Origin: Luidia sarsii | Lineage: Eukaryota > Echinodermata > Asteroidea > Paxillosida > Luidiidae | DNA: 64,000 nucleotides | Assembly (NCBI GenBank): GCA_949987565.1 | Contig: OX465120.1 | Location: forward strand, 8,198,587 to 8,262,586 | Direction of reading: 5' to 3' | In this document: positions 23,396 to 35,220 of the stretch, piece by piece | How the letters are laid out: every line of letters starts with the position of its first letter | How positions within the stretch are numbered: position 1 is the stretch's first letter | Position numbers and translations under genes: made by a program | Notes under the pieces: model-generated | Database searches by the model: none | What the model was told of the DNA's origin: nothing | The model's input: the letters and a program-made list of their open reading frames with translations, nothing else

Positions 23396-23875
23396 ATTTG
23401 AATAAATTAGCGAAAAAGCTGGTTTTGATGGACAAACGCAGCACCTACATGTACCAGTACATGTAGTAGTATATCTTATAGTATCATAATGCAATTCAGC
23501 AAAGGGTACCGACTACAAATTTACTTAGATCTGACAGGAGATAAGACATCCCGGTAACTTCATTTAAATTCTAAAGTGGAAAAATGATTATGGGGGGAAA
23601 TTTAAACATGTAAATACTACCTGATTTAAATAGAAACTGGGACCAATGATTTTGTCTTGTTTGATTGTTCTGTATTATTGTTTAGTTTAGGGCATTTCTA
23701 TACAAGACCCAAGTCTTTTGAATATGCCCCCATAATTGCCTCTACTTCTATTTTATTTTAATCTTGTTCATCTTTAATCTTTGTTAAGAAAGTTTTATCA
23801 TTTACTTTTATTAATTATTTTCTGCATAGCTCAAGTATTGCCTATCTTTTGTTCTTCCATTATTTGGGACTCTTT

Positions 23876-23985
23876 AATGGCGGGATAGTTCTGTTGTTAA
23901 AGCATTGATACAATCAACCAAAAATACCTGGGCTCAAATCCTGCTCTGCAGTCAATTTGTCTTTGTTATTTATTACAATATCTTT
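23876..23985 (+). mobile_element. Degenerate tRNA-like repeat
   Basis: ATAGTTCTGTTGTTAAAGC resembles an A box and GGGCTCAAATCC a B box, at plausible spacing. The acceptor stem does not pair. It differs from the 9.3-kb family outside the boxes. Confidence 0.4.
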
Positions 23986-26694
23986 AGTCAGTATAAGTTC
24001 ATCTTGTAATTTTATTCTAGAGAATACCACAATACATTTACACTGGGGTAGCCACCAGCACATTCTGCCTTGCAAATATATGAATAATGACACATTTCAT
24101 GACAATACCACAATGGGCTAAGATGAAACACTGAGCTGCATAGTATCAGTTAGTATCACTGCTATAGACAGCCTTGCATTGGTCACACTGCTCGTGGAGG
24201 ATACATTTTGTCATTTTGATTTTGTGCATAATGACAAGACTCCAATTTCAAGAGTCAGTTTGACAGTCCCAGTTGAAAGAGTTCTTTCAAGAATGTGTTT
24301 ACTATATGAACAATCTGATCATTAGACACTGCTAATAAAATGATAACTGTCATTCACAAACATTGTTATAATGAATGGCCAGACAATTGTTTGTAGACTT
24401 CCTATCTGGGTTATCAATTGGCACTCAAATGCTTGAGTATGGCATTTCATCTGTGCACAACAATTCAAGGTTTTAATTGAGAAAATGCAACTTTTTATAT
24501 CTGAGACATCTTGGTCAATGAAAGATCAAGACTCAGCACGAAGGAGCGATGCACAGACAGATCAAGGGATATGTAGGAATTCTGCCCTTCCCTCCACCCC
24601 TTGGACTGGGTGAGGACTCTGATACAACTGAAACAATTCAAGTACGGTATCTGTGCAACTGCCATTTCCCAAGAGTGCAAGTTCTAAGAATTAAAGCATG
24701 GTATGATCTGGCAAGCAGGCCACCTCTAACAAAGACAGCATGTTGGTCAAGATAGGAATGACACCCCAGACAGGAAGGTATGTTGAGGTGAGGTTCTTCA
24801 TTGAAGAAAGGTTAGAACAGTATTCAGGTATTAGAAGTAAAGGGGCCATAAGGAAGACCAATGATCATCAAACCATTTCCCAATTCTCCAGGAGGTCTAA
24901 AGCAAACAAACAATTAAAGACAGGGTAATTATTTGATGTACATGTGACCTGTTGTAATGTGGCAGTGCACCCTAGAAGTACATGTACTGGAAATTCCATC
25001 ATGCACATGTGCAACAACCTACTGTACATGTACATGTACACAGTGACGCATGTGTTACTGCAATCCAATACATGACATGCACTACCGATGTTTTGCCACT
25101 GTGCTGTACTGAGAAATGAATCTTCAGTGGAGTTTTTTCTTGTACAGTATGCCTAGGCCTATATATAAACATCTCTTCTTAGCACATAGACAGGTTCACC
25201 TCCAAAAAATAAATGACATATCTATGGCTCTGCCTATACGTTTCAGATGTGTTGCAGTGAGGTGATCCATTTAATCAGCTACTGTATGATGATCCACCCG
25301 CCCAATGGTCTCTATGTAAATGCCATTCATTCAATGCCTATCTTGATATCCAGTCATCCTGATAAAATGTCATCCTGAACTGTGTATAGCCTTTATATTA
25401 CAATTTACAGTTTAGAAGGGAAAGTCAGTCCCTTGAATGTGAATGTACACAAAATGAAGGAAATTGCAATAATGCAGAAGTTGGGTGTCATACAAATTGT
25501 ATGGATGCGGTATCCAGATGCCAAATTACATCACAGGATCAAAATATCCTACCCATATTGCAATTACAATATAAACTTCATTAAAAACCTACATGTAAAT
25601 TGCATGAGGGTTTTTTAAGAATTAATTAGACAGTAAAACTAATAAGTAATGGTGGAAACAATATGCTTACTTGTTTTGAAGGGTTAAACATAGGTTTTCG
25701 TCAGAATGATTAAAAAGCTGTTCTCAAAAAATCTATAATTATAATGAATGTCAATACCAACAAAAACAGAACTTTTCTATTTTGAAATAGCAATATGAAA
25801 TGGAGAGATGGCTTAGTTTTGTTTGCTTAGCCAATGGTGTACCGAGCCTACATTAACCACAGGCCATGCACATGAACAGACTGGGAAGCAACTATGACGG
25901 ACAGGTCTCCTCTCATCTTTCATCCAGTATCATGACTTGAGGTGAAGTATGTACAAGATAATAATAAGTACAGCAAATAATGACAGATCAATGTTTACTT
26001 GCTCATACCCATGGGTGAGCTTCTTATTCAAATCTTATTCTTTGCATCACTTCCATCTCAATCATTCCTACATCCACCTTCTCCTCCCTTGGTTGTACAA
26101 TTCCCCAGACATAACAGTTTTGTTTCTTAGCAAACTGTCTACTTGCAAAGTCATCCCTCCTTTCCTGCCTACTGTCCTGACAATCAAGTTCACTTTGAGG
26201 AAGGTTTAATTGAGTATGTCTGGCCTTGCCGCAAGGCATGGGAGGCTCCCTTTCCTCTGTCTGATTACTTCCAACACCTTGGCTAATTTAAACAAATATT
26301 TCTCCAGAGAACTGCCTGTAACAATTGTGAGATCCTGTCTGGGCGTTGGGCAACACCTCAGTGAGGGGAAGTGACACAAGGCATGAAAACATCAGAGTGA
26401 TGATAGTCTGCTCTAATGCTTCATGGCTAATGTAGAGATTTCCTTCAAACACTCAATCAAACCATTCAATGCCAAACTGGGTTATTCTCAAAAGCTTAAT
26501 AAAATAATAAGTCAATGGGTACATGTATAATGTTTCTTTCCATGCATTTTGAAGAGGCACTGACAAGTCACCATACGTGTACATGTACGTGTGGGACTCT
26601 AGTGGTTGTGCTTACTATGAAGCAATCATCTTTAATTGTACATTTTAAACAAATTTGATTTATTGAATTAAGTGACTTTCAAACATCAAAGACT

Positions 26695-26830
26695 CTCTAT
26701 TCCAACCCCTATCTGTTTTTGACCTTGTTTTTCTACCTATCAGAAATGCACTGACTAGAATCCGCCAGGCCCTCGGCATTGGTCATTTAAGTCAGTAAGC
26801 AGTTTCCAACTTTTGTGTAGATTACCGGTA
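26695..26830 (+). mobile_element. Degenerate Penelope-type tail
   Basis: The CCGCCAGGCCC string, GGTCATTTAAGTCAGTAAGC and AGTTTCCAACTTTTGTGTA correspond to the end of the tail at 31.5 kb. The hairpin part is badly mutated. Confidence 0.45.
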
Positions 26831-28994
26831 CTTAAAATGTAAAAATAAAAACAACAAAGTACTGTACAATCCAGTGTTCAACTGTCATTGTAACAAATCA
26901 TTGTATTACAAATATCCAAGGGACAGGAATTCAGACGTGTTCAAGCTTACTTCTCACTACATAATTAACGACAGAACGATACATCCTTACTGGTGTTTTC
27001 TCTAATAATGCCTTGTTTCCTTTTCAGTATTAGCAGTGTGGCTACCCTATATCCTGCATCAACCCAGCCCTTCTGTCTCTATACCGTACTTATTTACTAT
27101 TGTAGTTACTAGAGCTACACAACTGAGTTTGTAACAGCTTCTCAAGACTTTCATCCTTACACATGCCATTGGCTGTCTGTTTTTCTTGCATCTTGATACA
27201 AATTGGTCATGGATGTACAATTGTACGCAATATGTATTGTTGATGTTTTCCAAAGATACATGTACATCATCATGACATCATGGGATGGTTCAAGTTAAAC
27301 ATGTAGCTCATCCAGTGCCCATGAATTTTTTTTTTTTTTTTTTAACTACATAGCATTTTCAAAACTCACAACAATCGGAACAAGAAAACTTTGAAATGAT
27401 AACAGTAAGAGTACACTTGTTTACATCTTGCAGCTTTTGTGCAGGGATTATCCATGCGAAAACAGGTCAATGGTGCATAGACAATGTACATGTAGTGTAA
27501 TAAGCATAGCATGACTGTTCATGCATACTGTACCACGTGACCAAATAGCAGCTGTACTGACACTCTTTGACCACAGTCTAGCCTCCACTTCAAGTGGGCA
27601 AATCTTCTAGGGTACAATTTGTGGTGAAGATAGTGTTTTGATTTCCACTAATCCACTGTACTGGTATGTCCGAAGACCATTGGACAGTGGGGCATGCCAA
27701 CGTGTTGTCAGCCATGGTACATGTACATGTAGAATGCTATCCTTGGATCGTCCTCAATAAAGTTCCACAATATCGCAATTGTTGCTGCTAATCTGGCAAA
27801 TCAGCTGGCAACTTGCATAAAAACAGATGTTTGTCACACTATTTTTGCTTTGTGATAGGCTGACAATAATGGTGTCTGGATTTGGAGGGCCTGGCACATA
27901 TATGTACATACTGTAGCAACACCACCAGTGCCCTGAATTTGAAGGACTAGGTGCAATTTGTTGAAAGGAAAAATCAAGCTGTAGCCTAAGGTTCTGTGAC
28001 CAAATTTAATGTCTGAATGGGTTGCTAATGGGAAAAGGATGCATTAGAAAATTGCATCAATATGATCATAGCAAAATTGTAGGTCATCAACATTCTGCAA
28101 CACTGTGCATTCATAGTGATAAAGATTTTCCAAATGTTATATTTTACAATGATTACCAAACAGATGCTATGCTTGGCAATATCAATTCCACATTAATCTT
28201 CAAACCCATGAACCGAACGCATGTACAATGTACACACCATTGGGAAATTTGATAGCTGGGTAGTACAGGATGGCAAATGTGATGTACATGTACATCACCT
28301 TATACTTGTTTTACAAATTTGACAGAGAAATGATGAATGTGGGAAAACCTCTGTGATCTGCTGCCAGAGGCAGACAAACTACATGTACACTGTACTAAGA
28401 AACTGTTCTAAAATTCCAAGACAAGCTGACTTGACTGTGTTTTGGGGATGCAGCCATAAGACATGTAGGAATGAATAAACCCTGGTCACACCACACATCT
28501 GTCAGTGTCTCACCTTGTCCTGATTAATGGACCATCCTGGCAACCCATACAAATGTTTTTGAAAAGGTGTGAAATACTTGCCAATTGGATGGACTCATTA
28601 GGTTTTGGTTTGGTTAAGAAATTAGGATATCCCCTGGGCATGCTGCCAACAAGGTACAGTATGCAGCATCAAGCAACAGAGTGGTTAATGATTTGACACC
28701 GAAGAGTTTGAAGGGAGATTCCATGTGATCACTTTACACAGGTTCTTGGCCCATTCTAAATGTGTAGGGCCTACATGTACATGTTTTACAAGCAAAATTC
28801 CATTTCAAGAAAAGATATGTCTAAATTTCGAACTATTGAATAATATATTGTGAAAAGAGATACACATACATGTATGTAATTAACAATGTATGTAACAACC
28901 CCATATTGAGGGCAGTTTAAGTTGTATAATTGTTGAAGATCTGAAGGAAGGTGGACGAGGTGAGAGAACAAACAGATGAATACAATTGTATACA

Positions 28995-29045
28995 TACACT
29001 GTACATGTACATGTACATGTACATGTACAGTGTGTACACTGTTAT
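28995..29045. repeat. TACATG tandem array
   Basis: About five exact tandem copies of the hexamer TACATG, flanked by ACACTG/CAGTGT, forming a long perfect palindrome. Confidence 0.92.
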
Positions 29046-29508
29046 CAGCGCAAGCAATTGTCTACTCAACACAATGAATGAGCAAACAACGTGTACATCA
29101 GTGTCAACCAAATCTAGTGTGTTATTGTATATGAATGATTAATTAGTTCAGGCAGTAACCGAAGGATGATAATATTTGTACAAGACAGGAAATTGTGACC
29201 GTGGAAAACAAGGAAAGGGGATAGGAGGGGACAAGATGGTTTGAATTGGGGAACATCCGAGATAAGGAAGGAAAATCACAAAGCATGGGTGGGGCATGAA
29301 ATGTCCAGGTTTCACCATGACAGAATTATCAAAATGCAAGAGGTATCCTACTGACAAAATACTGCAAACAATATACTTAGCCCTTACTTGTTGCAATTCT
29401 CAGGCTGGGTTTCATTATTGTAAGCAAAATCCCCTTCTACTTCAAACACTGCATCTTCCATCTTTACAAGAAATTTCTAAAGTTCCTCTGAAGTAAAACA
29501 CTCCAAAT

Positions 29509-29705
29509 GGTATTTGAAGGTTTTAATGGCGGGAATAGCAGAAGCACTTAGGTTTGCATTGACATCATGCAAAATTCTTTCCTGAAGAACAGAGTATACT
29601 GTTCGAAACATCGAGTTCATCTGGTTCTTTTCAGAACCACACATACTCACAAAACATAATTTTGCATGGTGTCACCGCAAACCTATGTGTACGGTACTCC
29701 TTCTG
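29509..29705. mobile_element. Palindromic MITE, copy 1
   Basis: The left arm CAGAAGCACTTAGGTTTGCA plus the GACATCATGCAAAAT segment pairs with the right arm ending GTGTCACCGCAAACC and CTCCTTCTG. The interior holds GGTTCTTTTCAGAACC. It is homologous to copy 2 at 55.45-55.67 kb, including about 30 bp beyond the left arm. No protein is encoded. Confidence 0.75.
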
Positions 29706-29909
29706 CAGTTAATAGCAATCAAACCATTTTCGGGAGGTCTTTTTAAGCTAAAAGACAGCACTTTGAAATCTTGAAAGTTAAAGCAAACCCTAGTCAAATT
29801 TAAAAAGACATATGTTTTGTTCAGTTATGTTTCAGGACAAAGCCTGAACCTGTACAAAGAAATCAACAGTGTGTGAAAAAGTGGAGCAAAGGTAAAATAC
29901 CTGGTACAT

Positions 29910-29975
29910 ACCAGTACATGTACATGTACAGTATTGTGTGTACATGTACATGTACATGTGCATATATGCAATACG
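29910..29975. repeat. TACATG cluster
   Basis: Repeated GTACATGTACATG units with a short non-repeat gap, of the same family as other clusters in the window. Confidence 0.85.
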
Positions 29976-30699
29976 TACTACACTGTCACCGACTCAGAAT
30001 ATTTGTGATAGTTCATCAAGAGTGCAAGTTAAGGTGATATAAATGCATGAATCTAAGAATGGTAACACATGGTGAAACTTGTGAATGTGCTATTGTATAC
30101 AAAAATGTGTTCTAACCTGAAATACAAAATGTTTCCCCGCACACGTACACATTATGTATGCACAATGTATCGTGTTAGACGATTGCTCTGTATAAAGTGG
30201 AATATACATGTATTTTCAAATAACATTTCATAGTTCATACATAATTGCTATATTTGCTTTCTTAATTTGAGACAATAAAACATTAATTTTCATATGTAAC
30301 GAATGGGATAGATGTAACTGTGACAATTTTTTTGTTGAAATTAATTACGATAAACTAAAATAAGTTTGGCCATTCATTTATGTTAATCATTGGGATTACA
30401 TACATGTACATGTACACATGTACATGCAGTTGCATACATGTACATGTAGACTCAATGCAATATTATTATAGGTACTGTAGCAACATCACTGATTAAATCT
30501 CACTAAAATGACCATATCCAAATACAATAGAAAAGCAAGGATACTAGAATGGTGTTCACGCACATCTTTGGTGTAATTAAGTACATGTAAGTCATGTCTG
30601 GCATGATACCACAGAAAAAAGCAAGTGCTAACAACTATTAACCACCCTTCTCTTCCTCCTCTCAGGAAGATAACTAAGGAAAACCACCATATTCTCCAC

Positions 30700-31252
30700 A
30701 CTTCAGATCGTCTGGCTGATGCATTCCAAATTCGCCTGTTTTGGCTTTCAGGCGCCCCCGTAACCTGCGTGACTTAATTGTCCGAGCAGAGGTTCCCCCT
30801 TTGGACTCTTCACCTCCCACTAAATTTGGTACATTTAAGTGTACCTCAAAATGCATTGTTTGCAAGACACATGTCAAGGAAATAGACTTTTTCAATGGGA
30901 TTCTTCTGGAACCACCCACACGACCTATGGCTGTATTACGTGCACTACCTCCAACATATACCTCATCTCTTGTAGAGTTTGTAATATATTCAGTATGTTG
31001 GCGAGACCAAAAACACCCTCAAAAAAACGGATCTATGGCCATAGGTCTACCATCAAAACCGGTAAAATGGACACCCCTGTTGGGTATCACTTCAATCTCC
31101 GTGATCATTCGATATCAGATATGAGTGTACTGGGCATAGAATCACTTGGTCACCGAAGTAATACTGTCCGTCTTAGCCGTGAGAAAATGTGGATGAAGCG
31201 TCTTCGGACTATTCAACCACATGGTCTCAACATCCAGGAGGGTAATGACTAA
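30700..31252 (+). pseudogene. Penelope-like retroelement ORF 3' part (GIY-YIG), frameshifted
   Basis: The frame first reads AFRRPRNLRDLIVRAEV, the conserved end of the Penelope-type reverse transcriptase region. After a shift near 30890 it reads CTTSNIYLISCRVC, the first GIY-YIG motif. QYVGETK then appears in a third frame at 30991-31011, followed back in the second frame by KKRIYGHRS, TPVGYHFN and MWMKRLRTIQPHGLN, ending at TAA 31250-31252. Known family biology: these retroelements use a GIY-YIG endonuclease fused to reverse transcriptase. At least two frameshifts and the missing 5' part make this copy dead. It lies inside receptor intron 1 in the opposite orientation. Confidence 0.88.
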
Positions 31253-31625
31253 CACCATGCAGCTTTCTGATAATTCCTTCTTTTGTGTTCAGTCATTCAC
31301 ACTTCTCTCTTTGATCTTTCCCCCTCTTCTCAATAATCCCTACCCTACTGCTTGCCCTTCCCTTTGATCTCTCACTACCAGCTTTACTTTTTGTCCTTTG
31401 TTTCTCATCCGTGTCCTATTCACTCTCTCCCCCCCCCTTCCTTCGTGTACATGTATCTGTTTTGTCCTAACTCCTTGTCACTCTGCCTTTGAGAAAGGTC
31501 CTGCTAGGATCGAAACGTCAGGCCCACTAAATTTTAAGATTTGCATTTTGGTAATTTTAGTCAGTAAGCAGTTTGCAACATTTTCGTATATCACCTTAAC
31601 TATTAACATGATTAAACCAGACTGT
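31253..31625 (+). mobile_element. Penelope-like element 3' region and tail
   Basis: A C/T-rich stretch follows the pseudogene stop, then CTGCCTTTGAGAAAGGTCC, TGCTAGGATCGAAACGTCAGG, CCCACTAAATTTTAAGATT and GTCAGTAAGCAGTTTGCAAC. This is the reference copy that identifies the dispersed tails at 5.0, 5.8, 8.7, 9.0, 23.3, 26.7 and 33.6 kb. Confidence 0.8.
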
Positions 31626-33599
31626 AAGCACTAGTAAGCCAAGTGAGTAGCCCTATCTAATGATGTCAGTTATCTGGCTGGATGGCAATTAGGCCTATGT
31701 GATTAAGTCATGTATGGAGACTGCATGAATGCATTCACCAATGACCATGTAGCTCAGTCCAAGGCAGTTCTATCAGCCTTGACATCAATGTATTAACCAC
31801 ATGTCCCTTCTATAACATCAGACCTGTGTGAAATTAATTGGAATCTATGGCACAGTAACTGGAGTAAGGAAGCAGTTACAGTGAAATCTTTTCAACCTAT
31901 ATATAAGATTAGGCGGCCTTGTCTTAACACCCTCAGATACTACACCCCTTTGTTTTGTCTCAATAAATGCAGGCATTGACTCTGTAGCTTTTCATTGAAA
32001 CTCACACACAGTAGGCCTATCAATTTTGAGAATACATAAATACAGTACTCTCATCATCACCGTTGAGAGCATAGATTTACAATGTACAGTACATCAGTAA
32101 TACTGGACACTCTAATGCCATTAATACACTGCGCATGTGAATTCTGATCATGTTCATGTAGGTATCTCAGCCCTATTGGAAGGATAGGAAAAATATTCCA
32201 TTTGTACCTACACAAATAAATTTGGTTTTTTTCATCATATCAAAATCTTAATGAAGTACCTGGTACACAGGTACAAAGTACAAACACCAACTTGTTGACA
32301 ACGGTGTGTTGAAGTCTAGTTGCTATGTACACGTACACAGCTTTTACTCTCGGTAGATGGCTGATAAATCATTTCACTTCATGATGTCACTTAGGCCTAT
32401 CATTTGAATCTCTATTCCTGAGGAAAATAGTTTTCTAAAATATGTTTGCTAAAATAACAGCCAAAATATGATAAGCAGAATGACATTGTCAAAAATGTAG
32501 TGAATCCTCTATAGTTTGAAAGGGCTCTTGATGTATTCTGCAAGAATAATATCACCTCCCAATACCCAAAAAATTATTGCTCCTTGGTGACAAACCATGG
32601 AGAATATAGAGCTGTTTACCATGTGGCTTTGTGTGACAATGTGTGGAGGTACATGTACATGTATACGTATATATATGTATGGATGTGTATATCTACAGTA
32701 CAGTATAGTGGTAGTAGTACACAAAGAAACCAGACAATTCTATGCAAACCCAAGCTGTGTAACTTAAGACGAGTTTTGGGCTCAACTACTGTGCAATAAG
32801 AAAGAACTGTGACACCATGAACAAGTGCACTTAGTTCACAGCATTTGAAATGCATAAATTTGATTTTCTAATGTCAATGTAATTGCATGTGTTTGCAACA
32901 CACAATACTGAAATCCATTTTGCAATACATCTTGCAAAACAGCAATCATTCCAAGATTGTTGCAATTACTTGGTCTTCTCTAAGGTTCGGTAAAGTAAAA
33001 TCTATCCTGTGTGAATATAATATACAGTAGTTGCCATTACTGTACAATTCCATGTACATGTAAGTATACTTGTACAGTGAGCACCTAGGACAAAATGAGG
33101 CTGTCTCAATCACTGCCTACATGTATAGTATGTCAATAATGCCTTGCAGCTTACACAATGTGTCTCACACACATCAATGTATAGGGCACACAGACAGCCA
33201 CTTACTTCTTTAAGAGGATTACAAGCTTAATCAATTGCTAGCAAATGGGTTGGCAAGCAATGCATGTTGACAATTGTAAAGGTTGAGTATGCTGACTGCA
33301 TTTGCACATAGCATCAAGGCATTCAGAGACAGTTACATGTACATGTATCTGCCAAGTGAGAATAATATATCACAGCATGACCTTAATCTGAGGTCATGTA
33401 ATGCTGTGTTTAGGCATGGCAGTATTGGTGTGTAGGGGGTGTGCGCAATTATGCTATGCAATGCACACACCCTGGCTGTAATATTCAGCTGTGAAGTATG
33501 TTCTGATATTTCTCAACAAATTTCTAACTATTAGATGAATCAAAGGCAATTAATATTCAATTTCAGCAGGGCTTGTATGAATCTTTTCGTTGGTCACTG

Positions 33600-33700
33600 T
33601 ATTAAGTCCCCAGTCAGCTTTTCCTCGAAACAGTGTTTGTACAAATCTCAAAATGTTGAGGGCCTGATGTTTCAAAGGACACTGTAAAGGGCAGAATAAA
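33600..33700 (-). mobile_element. Degenerate Penelope-type tail, reverse orientation
   Basis: The minus strand reads CCTTTGAAACATCAGGCCCTC and a tract like ATTTTGAGATTTGTACAAAC, a diverged form of the tail at 31.5 kb. It lies about 200 bp from receptor exon 1. Confidence 0.45.
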
Positions 33701-33901
33701 AAATCTACTTCAGAAAGGTGCAGCTATGACCATCATACCAGGCCTCCAAGATACTTGAGACATTTTTATAAGTACCAGATAATGACAACTACACATGTAC
33801 ATTAAGAAATGCTGTTGAAAAGAGATACACTGTAAATTGAATATTGGAACAACAGGGCAATGAATTGACTGCATAATGCACAGCCATCCACATAGACTTA
33901 C

Positions 33902-34043
33902 CATGATGAGTGCCTGTGGCCTCTTCGCTGTTCTCCATTTTGAAAAAAGATGCACCATGGTCTGCCTGCGTGCCGTGTGCATGTTCACTGGAAGTCTCCA
34001 TCACACTATGCGCAAACAGAAAGCTCCCCTGACCACTCTCCAT
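33902..34043 (-). CDS. Nuclear receptor exon 1 (A/B domain start)
   Basis: The start ATG at 34041-34043 has an A at -3 and G at +4 (ACAATGG). The exon encodes MESGQGSFLFAHSV and on to EEATGTHH, 47 codons plus one base, then donor G|GTAAGT. The leftover G plus AT from exon 2 gives Asp48, so the junction is in phase. An in-frame ATG at 34071-34073, in weaker context, would add ten residues. The short Ser/Glu/His-rich N-terminus fits a poorly conserved A/B domain. Confidence 0.82.
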
Positions 34044-34149
34044 TGTAAACCAACTTGCAGAACTACAGACCATCAAACTCTTGCAGGGAACAAGTCTACT
34101 TATGGCTCTTGCAAATTTCTGCTCTGAAGTACTTATCAACGATCCACTA

Positions 34150-34268
34150 CTTATAAATCAGGTTTTTATAAAAGGAAGTAGCATGAGCCTATATAAAAAA
34201 ATGTTAATTGGAGTTCATTCTTCTTCTTCAAGCTTGCAAAATGTAAAAGCGGCTCACTCATTGGTCAG
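34150..34268 (-). promoter_or_regulatory. Candidate core promoter of the nuclear receptor (TATA, CCAAT)
   Basis: On the minus strand, TATAAAAA occurs at 34165-34172 with a second TATATA at 34191-34196. CCAAT lies at 34207-34211 (CCAATTAAC) and at 34260-34264 (GACCAATGAG, a good NF-Y context). Initiation about 30 bp past the first TATA would leave a 5' UTR of about 95 bases before the ATG at 34043. This is motif evidence only. Confidence 0.4.
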
Positions 34269-34978
34269 AAGGTACAAAGTGAGAACTTCAATGACTAATG
34301 GGAGTTCATAGTTTGGCTAGACAACCGTGAAGTGTGTCAATTTGATTGGTGCTAATTTATGGGGCTGGTCATGCACTGGCCAATAGAAGGCTTCCTTGCA
34401 GACACCAACTTAACACATGACCCCAATATCTGATGCTGTCATACCATACAACCCTGTAGCTGTGACTGTTGTAGCTAGAGTACCCCAATACACAGTTTCC
34501 ATCATGGAGAATTCAAACACCAATAGATTTAATCCAGATATTGTTGATGGTTATTGTCCAAGTACAGGCAATGTCAACTGGCAACAGACAGGCATGAACG
34601 TACTCATTGGAATCACACATCCCACAAGTTTGTTGAGTATGACTCCTCATGGGTTTCCATCACTATCATGAGGAAAGACTTGATAATCCTGGAACAACTA
34701 AATGACTCCATTTTTTTTACATTCGGAGCTATTTCAAATCACATCAGAGCAGAGAGGAAGAAGTTACTTCCTTGGGCATATCATGAAGGTTCCCCTCACA
34801 GTGTAGCCATTCCCTGTCTGTAGCCTACATGTACATGGACATGTAGCTAGGTCCTTTAGAAGAGGAAATAGGCCAATCGTGACTTCTCATTCAAATCCAA
34901 ATCCATCATTCAAAGGAAAATCTCTGTGGAACTTCTAGACAGGCAAAGGGACTTTTCTAAGTGTCTAAGCCAGTAAGA

Positions 34979-35162
34979 CAGGATGTTATGATGTGCACTG
35001 AATAAGCATATCTTGTTGTCATTTGTAAGAATCCATATCAATCATTTCAGGAATCAATCTTTGTCGAACATCCCGACGAGTGAAGATCTTGCGGAGAATG
35101 TCTGAGGTGATAGTGCAGGATGTTTCGATGTGCACCGAATAAGCAGATATTGTTCTTATCCC
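34979..35162. repeat. Short tandem duplication
   Basis: CAGGATGTTATGATGTGCACTG at 34979 and CAGGATGTTTCGATGTGCACCG at 35116 are followed by matching AATAAGCA(T/G)AT(C/A)TTGTT sequence, about 137 bp apart in direct orientation. One copy overlaps the putative exon at 35019-35220 and the other lies after its stop. Confidence 0.7.
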
Positions 35163-35220
35163 ATGGGATCTGTCGGAGACCCCATGACCATCAGGAACAA
35201 TAAACATTGACAATGACGTT
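35019..35220 (-). CDS. Possible terminal exon of an unrecognised gene
   Basis: The acceptor is GTTGTCTAATCAG, then one base that completes a split codon, then 66 codons ending TAC AAA TGA. The predicted peptide includes MFIVPDGHGVSDRSHG and TITSDILRKIFTRRDVRQRL. The one-base entry phase matches the two-base exit of the candidate exon at 38137-38240. CpG content is higher than in the flanks. I recognise no domain. It might end the gene that begins at 49.7 kb, about 750 bp before the receptor promoter. Confidence 0.33.

Larger units (their letters stand above)
19964..33901 (-). other. Receptor intron 1 (13.9 kb)
   Basis: The intron joins exon 1 (ending with one base) to exon 2 (beginning with two), closing an Asp codon. 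It holds a pentamer microsatellite, TACATGTA clusters, Penelope-type debris and a palindromic MITE, listed separately. I found no further exon in it. Short open frames at 24.5-24.9 and 26.0-26.2 kb have no splice-site support. Confidence 0.8.
4764..34043 (-). other. Nuclear receptor gene, NR1-type, nine coding exons
   Basis: The gene encodes a 522-residue ligand-regulated type transcription factor, acting in the nucleus. Exons are 33902-34043, 19824-19963, 10554-10695, 9841-10064, 7333-7518, 6851-7100, 6075-6190, 5431-5627 and 4764-4935. All introns are GT-AG and all split codons close in frame. Zinc finger 1 uses Cys73, 76, 90 and 93; zinc finger 2 uses Cys109, 115, 125 and 128. The P-box reads CEGCKG, the NR1 type. 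The ligand-binding-domain signature VVEFAKCLPGF...EDQMMLLKQG spans residues 263-288, and an AF-2 core (VLLAEL) lies at 433-438. The DNA-binding domain resembles Rev-erb/E75/E78, but Rev-erb lacks AF-2. I recall sea-urchin receptors named NR1M in this neighbourhood, but cannot assign the group. The introns hold most of the mobile elements in this half of the window. Confidence 0.93.

Noticed and set aside
26024..26239. Minus-strand frame in receptor intron 1 (ELDCQDSRQERRDD region) as an alternative receptor exon
   Set aside because: No acceptor or donor in compatible phase, and exons 1 and 2 already join without it.
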